Source of the DNA: Rhizobium sp. 18065
GTDB taxonomy: Bacteria; Pseudomonadota; Alphaproteobacteria; Rhizobiales; Rhizobiaceae
Direction: 5' to 3'
DNA length: 64,000 nucleotides
NCBI RefSeq assembly: GCF_902706095.1
Contig: NZ_CACSJP010000004.1
Coordinates: 310,001-374,000 of the forward strand
Shown: positions 61,444-64,000 of the stretch, piece by piece
How the letters are laid out: each line of letters starts with the position of its first letter
Position numbering within the stretch: the first letter of the stretch is position 1
Translations under genes and position numbers: made by a program
Notes under the pieces: model-generated
Told to the model about the DNA's origin: nothing
Database searches by the model: none
What the model saw: the letters and a program-made list of their open reading frames with translations, nothing else

Positions 61444-63858
61444 TCAGCCCAGATAGGTTTGCGCGAGGATGTCGGAAAGCTTTTCCAGCTCGCGTTCGAG
61501 GTTTGCATAGACCTCGGCGGTCATGGTTTCCGGTGTCATCACGGCCAGGCCGGAATGCAGGCGCATGGCCTCGCGGGACATGCGGGACATCTGGCCGTTG
61601 ATCATGGCGTTCGGCAGTTGCTCGACCTCGGTGCGGATTTCGTTCAACTGGAACAGGATCGAACGCGGGTTGAGTGGATCCAGCGCCAGAAGATCGGTCA
61701 CGGTGAGGCTGGCCGTCGAGACGTTGTAGCGGCGGCGATGGGTCATGACGTTGTCGCCAATCTCCAGCAGCATGTCGAGTGCGCCATCCGGGGCGTCGGG
61801 TCCGGTCATATGGCCGAGCATGCGGGTCATGTGCAGGCCGCGCTCCAGCAGGCGACCGATGGTGAGGAAGCGCCAGCCGGTGAATCGGTACATGTTCTCA
61901 TGCACCAGACCGGCAAAGCCTGCGAGCTTGCGCAACAGGATGGTCATCGCATGGGCCGCATCGTCGCCCGGCTTGACGCGTTCGTGGAAGCGCTTTGCCG
62001 TCTTCGACAGGTCGGTCAGCGCCAGCCAGCCATCGGGCGAGAAACGGTCGCGAATATTGCTGGCGGAAAAGACGGCACTGTCGATATTGCGCAGCAGGCT
62101 TTCCGGCACGCCGTTCTTTGTGTCGACATCGATCTCGGACAGGTAATCCGTGACGAAGGCGAGAAGCGGCTGATCCGGGTTGGCACTCTCGGCATAGCGG
62201 GCATGCCAGGCGCGCAGGATGCGCAGCACACCTTCGGCGCGCTCGATATAGCGGCCGAGCCAGAAGAGATTGTCGGCGGCCCTGCTCGGCAGGCTGCCCG
62301 GCATGTTGCGGGTGAAGCTTTCTTCCGCCGGCAGAAGAGACGTGCGATCGACCGGCTTGTCGGACACGATCCAGACGTCTGCGGCGCTGCCGCCGGACTG
62401 CATGGCGATCGCGGAAACATCCTTGCCGCTGCCGATGCGGGCAAAGCCGCCGGGCATGATCTGCCAGCCGTTCTTGGTGCGGGCCGCAAAGACCCGCAGG
62501 CTCATCGGACGCGGGCACAACTGGCCATTGATGATCGCCGGCGTGGTGGACAGGGTGACCACTTCCTGCCCGACCAGATTGCCGGCCTCGGCCTCCAGCC
62601 ATTCGGCGGCGGTACGGCCCTGGCTGTCCTTGTAGCGCGAGCCCATCACCGAGCGGCCATTATCGTCGAAGAAGGGCAGGCGGGAATAGGCCGAACCAAT
62701 GACCATGCGGTCGAGATGGCGGGCGACATGCTCGCGTTCGGCCTTTTGACCGCACCACCAGGTGGCGATCGACGGCAGCTTCAGTTCCTCGCCCAGCAGG
62801 TGGCGCGAGATGGTCGGCATGAAGGCGAGCAGGGCGCGGGTTTCCAGAATGCCGGAGCCGAGCGCGTTGACGAAGGAGACAGCGCCATTGCGCAGTGCCT
62901 CGACCATGCCTGGCGTGCCGATATAGGAATTCTGGTCGAGTTCCAGCGGGTCGGCAAAAGCCGCGTCCAGGCGGCGCCAGAGCACGCTGATCGGCTTGAG
63001 GCCGGCCACGGTGCGCACCATGACCTTGCCGTTGACAACGGAGAGGTCCTCGCCTTCAAGCAGCATGATGCCGAGATAGCGGGCGATATAGGCGTGTTCG
63101 AAATAGGTCTCATTGGCCGGGCCGGGCGACAGAACGGCGATGCGGTCGTCATTGCCCTGTTTCTGGCCCTGAAGTGCCGAGCGAAAGGCGCCGAAGAACG
63201 AGGCGAGCCGGTGCACATGGGTTTCGGCGTAAATGTCGGAGAACGCGCGCGCCGTGGCCACGCGGTTCTCCAGCGCAAAGCCTGCGCCGGACGGTGCCTG
63301 GGTGCGGTCGGCCAGAACCCACCAGTTGCCATCCGGACCGCGTCCGATTTCGAAGGAACAGAAATGCAGGTAATGGCCGCCGGCCGGCTTGATGCCGACG
63401 AGGGGGCGCAGGAATTCCGGATTGGACGCGATCAGGGCCGGTGGCAGGAAACCCTGCTGCACAAGAGTGTTGTCGGAATAGATATCGGCAACGACCTGTT
63501 CGAGAAGATCGGCGCGCTGGACAAGACCATCGGCCAGAACCTGCCATTCGGCGTCGGAAATCAGTACCGGTATGTGCGAGAATGGCCAGGCGCGCTCACT
63601 GCTGCCGTCCGAGCCATAGGCACGGTAGAACACACCGGCATCGCGAAGATAACGATCCGCCCGGGCAAAGCGCTCGTGCAGTTCGTGTTCTGTCATCTTT
63701 TCGAGGGCTGAGACAAACGGCTGCCAGACCGGGCGGATCCTGCCCTGGGGATCGATCATCTCGTCGGCGGCACCCGCCACCGCGCGGTAGCGGGCCGTGC
63801 GGGCCGCGCTGGCGCGTGCTTTGGGCGGGGTCTTTTCCGCTGCCGGTTTATTTGCCAT
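61444..63858 (-). CDS. fused circularly permuted ATP-grasp and alpha-E protein (COG2308-COG2307)
   Basis: 804 residues from ATG 63858 (TTG one codon before is rejected). The first 480 residues are the permuted ATP-grasp (MGIKPAGGHYLHFCSFEIGR-like GIKPAGGHYLHFC, WWVLADRTQAPSGAGFALENR, VLSPGPANETYFEHAYIARYLG, SFVNALGSGILETRALLAFMP). The last 300 are the helical alpha-E domain (ADNLFWLGRYIERAEG, FQLNEIRTEVEQLPN). In many bacteria the two are separate genes; here they are fused. By comparative genomics the family is predicted to ligate or modify a peptide together with transglutaminase-fold proteases. The N-terminus is Ala/Lys/Pro-rich. Confidence 0.92.
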   Translation of the reverse strand: MANKPAAEKTPPKARASAARTARYRAVAGAADEMIDPQGRIRPVWQPFVSALEKMTEHELHERFARADRYLRDAGVFYRAYGSDGSSERAWPFSHIPVLISDAEWQVLADGLVQRADLLEQVVADIYSDNTLVQQGFLPPALIASNPEFLRPLVGIKPAGGHYLHFCSFEIGRGPDGNWWVLADRTQAPSGAGFALENRVATARAFSDIYAETHVHRLASFFGAFRSALQGQKQGNDDRIAVLSPGPANETYFEHAYIARYLGIMLLEGEDLSVVNGKVMVRTVAGLKPISVLWRRLDAAFADPLELDQNSYIGTPGMVEALRNGAVSFVNALGSGILETRALLAFMPTISRHLLGEELKLPSIATWWCGQKAEREHVARHLDRMVIGSAYSRLPFFDDNGRSVMGSRYKDSQGRTAAEWLEAEAGNLVGQEVVTLSTTPAIINGQLCPRPMSLRVFAARTKNGWQIMPGGFARIGSGKDVSAIAMQSGGSAADVWIVSDKPVDRTSLLPAEESFTRNMPGSLPSRAADNLFWLGRYIERAEGVLRILRAWHARYAESANPDQPLLAFVTDYLSEIDVDTKNGVPESLLRNIDSAVFSASNIRDRFSPDGWLALTDLSKTAKRFHERVKPGDDAAHAMTILLRKLAGFAGLVHENMYRFTGWRFLTIGRLLERGLHMTRMLGHMTGPDAPDGALDMLLEIGDNVMTHRRRYNVSTASLTVTDLLALDPLNPRSILFQLNEIRTEVEQLPNAMINGQMSRMSREAMRLHSGLAVMTPETMTAEVYANLERELEKLSDILAQTYLG

Positions 63859-63862
63859 CAAA

Positions 63863-64000
63863 TCAGATACCCTGGGGTCGTCTCAGGTCCAATGTGTGCG
63901 GGAATTCCGGCGACACGGTCTCGGGCCAAAGGGGATAGGAGCCGGCTGTATGGCCCCATGGCTCGAAACGTGCAAGCCGTCGGGCTTCCGCTTCATTCCC
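63863..64000 (-). CDS. transglutaminase/DUF2126 protein, C-terminal end only
   Basis: Only the last 45 or so codons lie in the window; the gene enters from the right edge. The translated end contains EARRLARFEPWGHT, then SYPLWPETVSPEFPHTLDLRR and stop at 63863-63865. FEPWGHT and FPHTLDLRRP are the known C-terminus of the large transglutaminase-like proteins with DUF2126. It is 4 bp before the ATP-grasp/alpha-E gene, so the three genes form one operon. Confidence 0.85.
   Translation of the reverse strand, partial: GNEAEARRLARFEPWGHTAGSYPLWPETVSPEFPHTLDLRRPQGI

Noticed and set aside
61459..63711. 750-residue open frame on the plus strand opposite the ATP-grasp/alpha-E gene
   Set aside because: Shadow frame; the minus-strand protein matches COG2308/COG2307 throughout.

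Overview
The window is a chromosomal segment of an alphaproteobacterium, most likely a member of the Rhizobiaceae (Rhizobium/Agrobacterium/Neorhizobium type). The support is moderately high GC with GC-rich third codon positions, and typical rhizobial gene sets: the glgP-glgB-glgC-glgA-pgm operon, tetrameric sarcosine oxidase soxBDAG, an odc2-type group IV ornithine decarboxylase behind a long leader, aa3-type cytochrome oxidase subunit IV, Omp25/31- and OmpW-type porins, and an S21 protein with an Ala/Pro/Arg tail. No rRNA, tRNA, CRISPR array, insertion sequence or prophage gene was seen. Genes are dense, and both window ends cut a gene.

Layout. 1-6.7 kb: HxlR regulator (cut) divergent from a nitroreductase, the methionine importer metNIQ, and a CHASE4-GGDEF-EAL protein. 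6.7-16.97 kb: trhO, a CYTH/CHAD pair, eda (KDPG aldolase), a DUF533 protein, a GNAT gene with a small membrane protein, a NicO metal transporter with its DUF1007 partner, a LysR regulator, odc2 with a probable speF leader RNA, and a second GNAT enzyme. 17-24.1 kb: two outer-membrane proteins (OmpW with an FNR/FixK-like box), a chemoreceptor, a His-rich COG0523 GTPase with a WD40 partner, and a VapBC toxin-antitoxin pair. 24.1-33 kb: a creatininase-family hydrolase divergent from a MarR regulator, LacI regulator plus 2-hydroxyacid dehydrogenase, a protease-inhibitor-like protein, a PuuD-like hydrolase, and a TakP-type TRAP system whose binding protein and permease genes converge. 33-38.4 kb: an EAL protein with a degenerate GGDEF, a FeeM-like N-acyl amino acid synthase, cytochrome oxidase subunit IV, a TPR lipoprotein and rpsU. 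38.7-45.4 kb: soxBDAG, DUF2332 and MaoC-like genes. 45.5-59 kb: glycogen metabolism (glgX; pgm-A-C-B-P), split by a TetR/SRPBCC unit and a two-gene HEPN module. 59.2-64 kb: a VWA/TadG-like protein and a transglutaminase / permuted ATP-grasp-alpha-E / DUF2126 cluster.

The metabolic themes are one-carbon and amino-acid use (methionine uptake, sarcosine oxidation, ornithine decarboxylation, keto-acid uptake), carbon storage as glycogen, and c-di-GMP or acyl-amino-acid signalling. The least described pieces are: the HEPN protein with its overlapping unknown partner (48783-49866), which seems inserted in the glycogen cluster; the FeeM-like synthase beside a probable c-di-GMP phosphodiesterase (33345-36589); and the ATP-grasp/alpha-E/transglutaminase cluster at the right end. 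Several clean operator-like palindromes sit in front of regulators (vapBC, lacI-type, tetR-type, HxlR).

All calls come from reading the sequence and translations. No database search was run, so family names rest on motifs recognised by eye.
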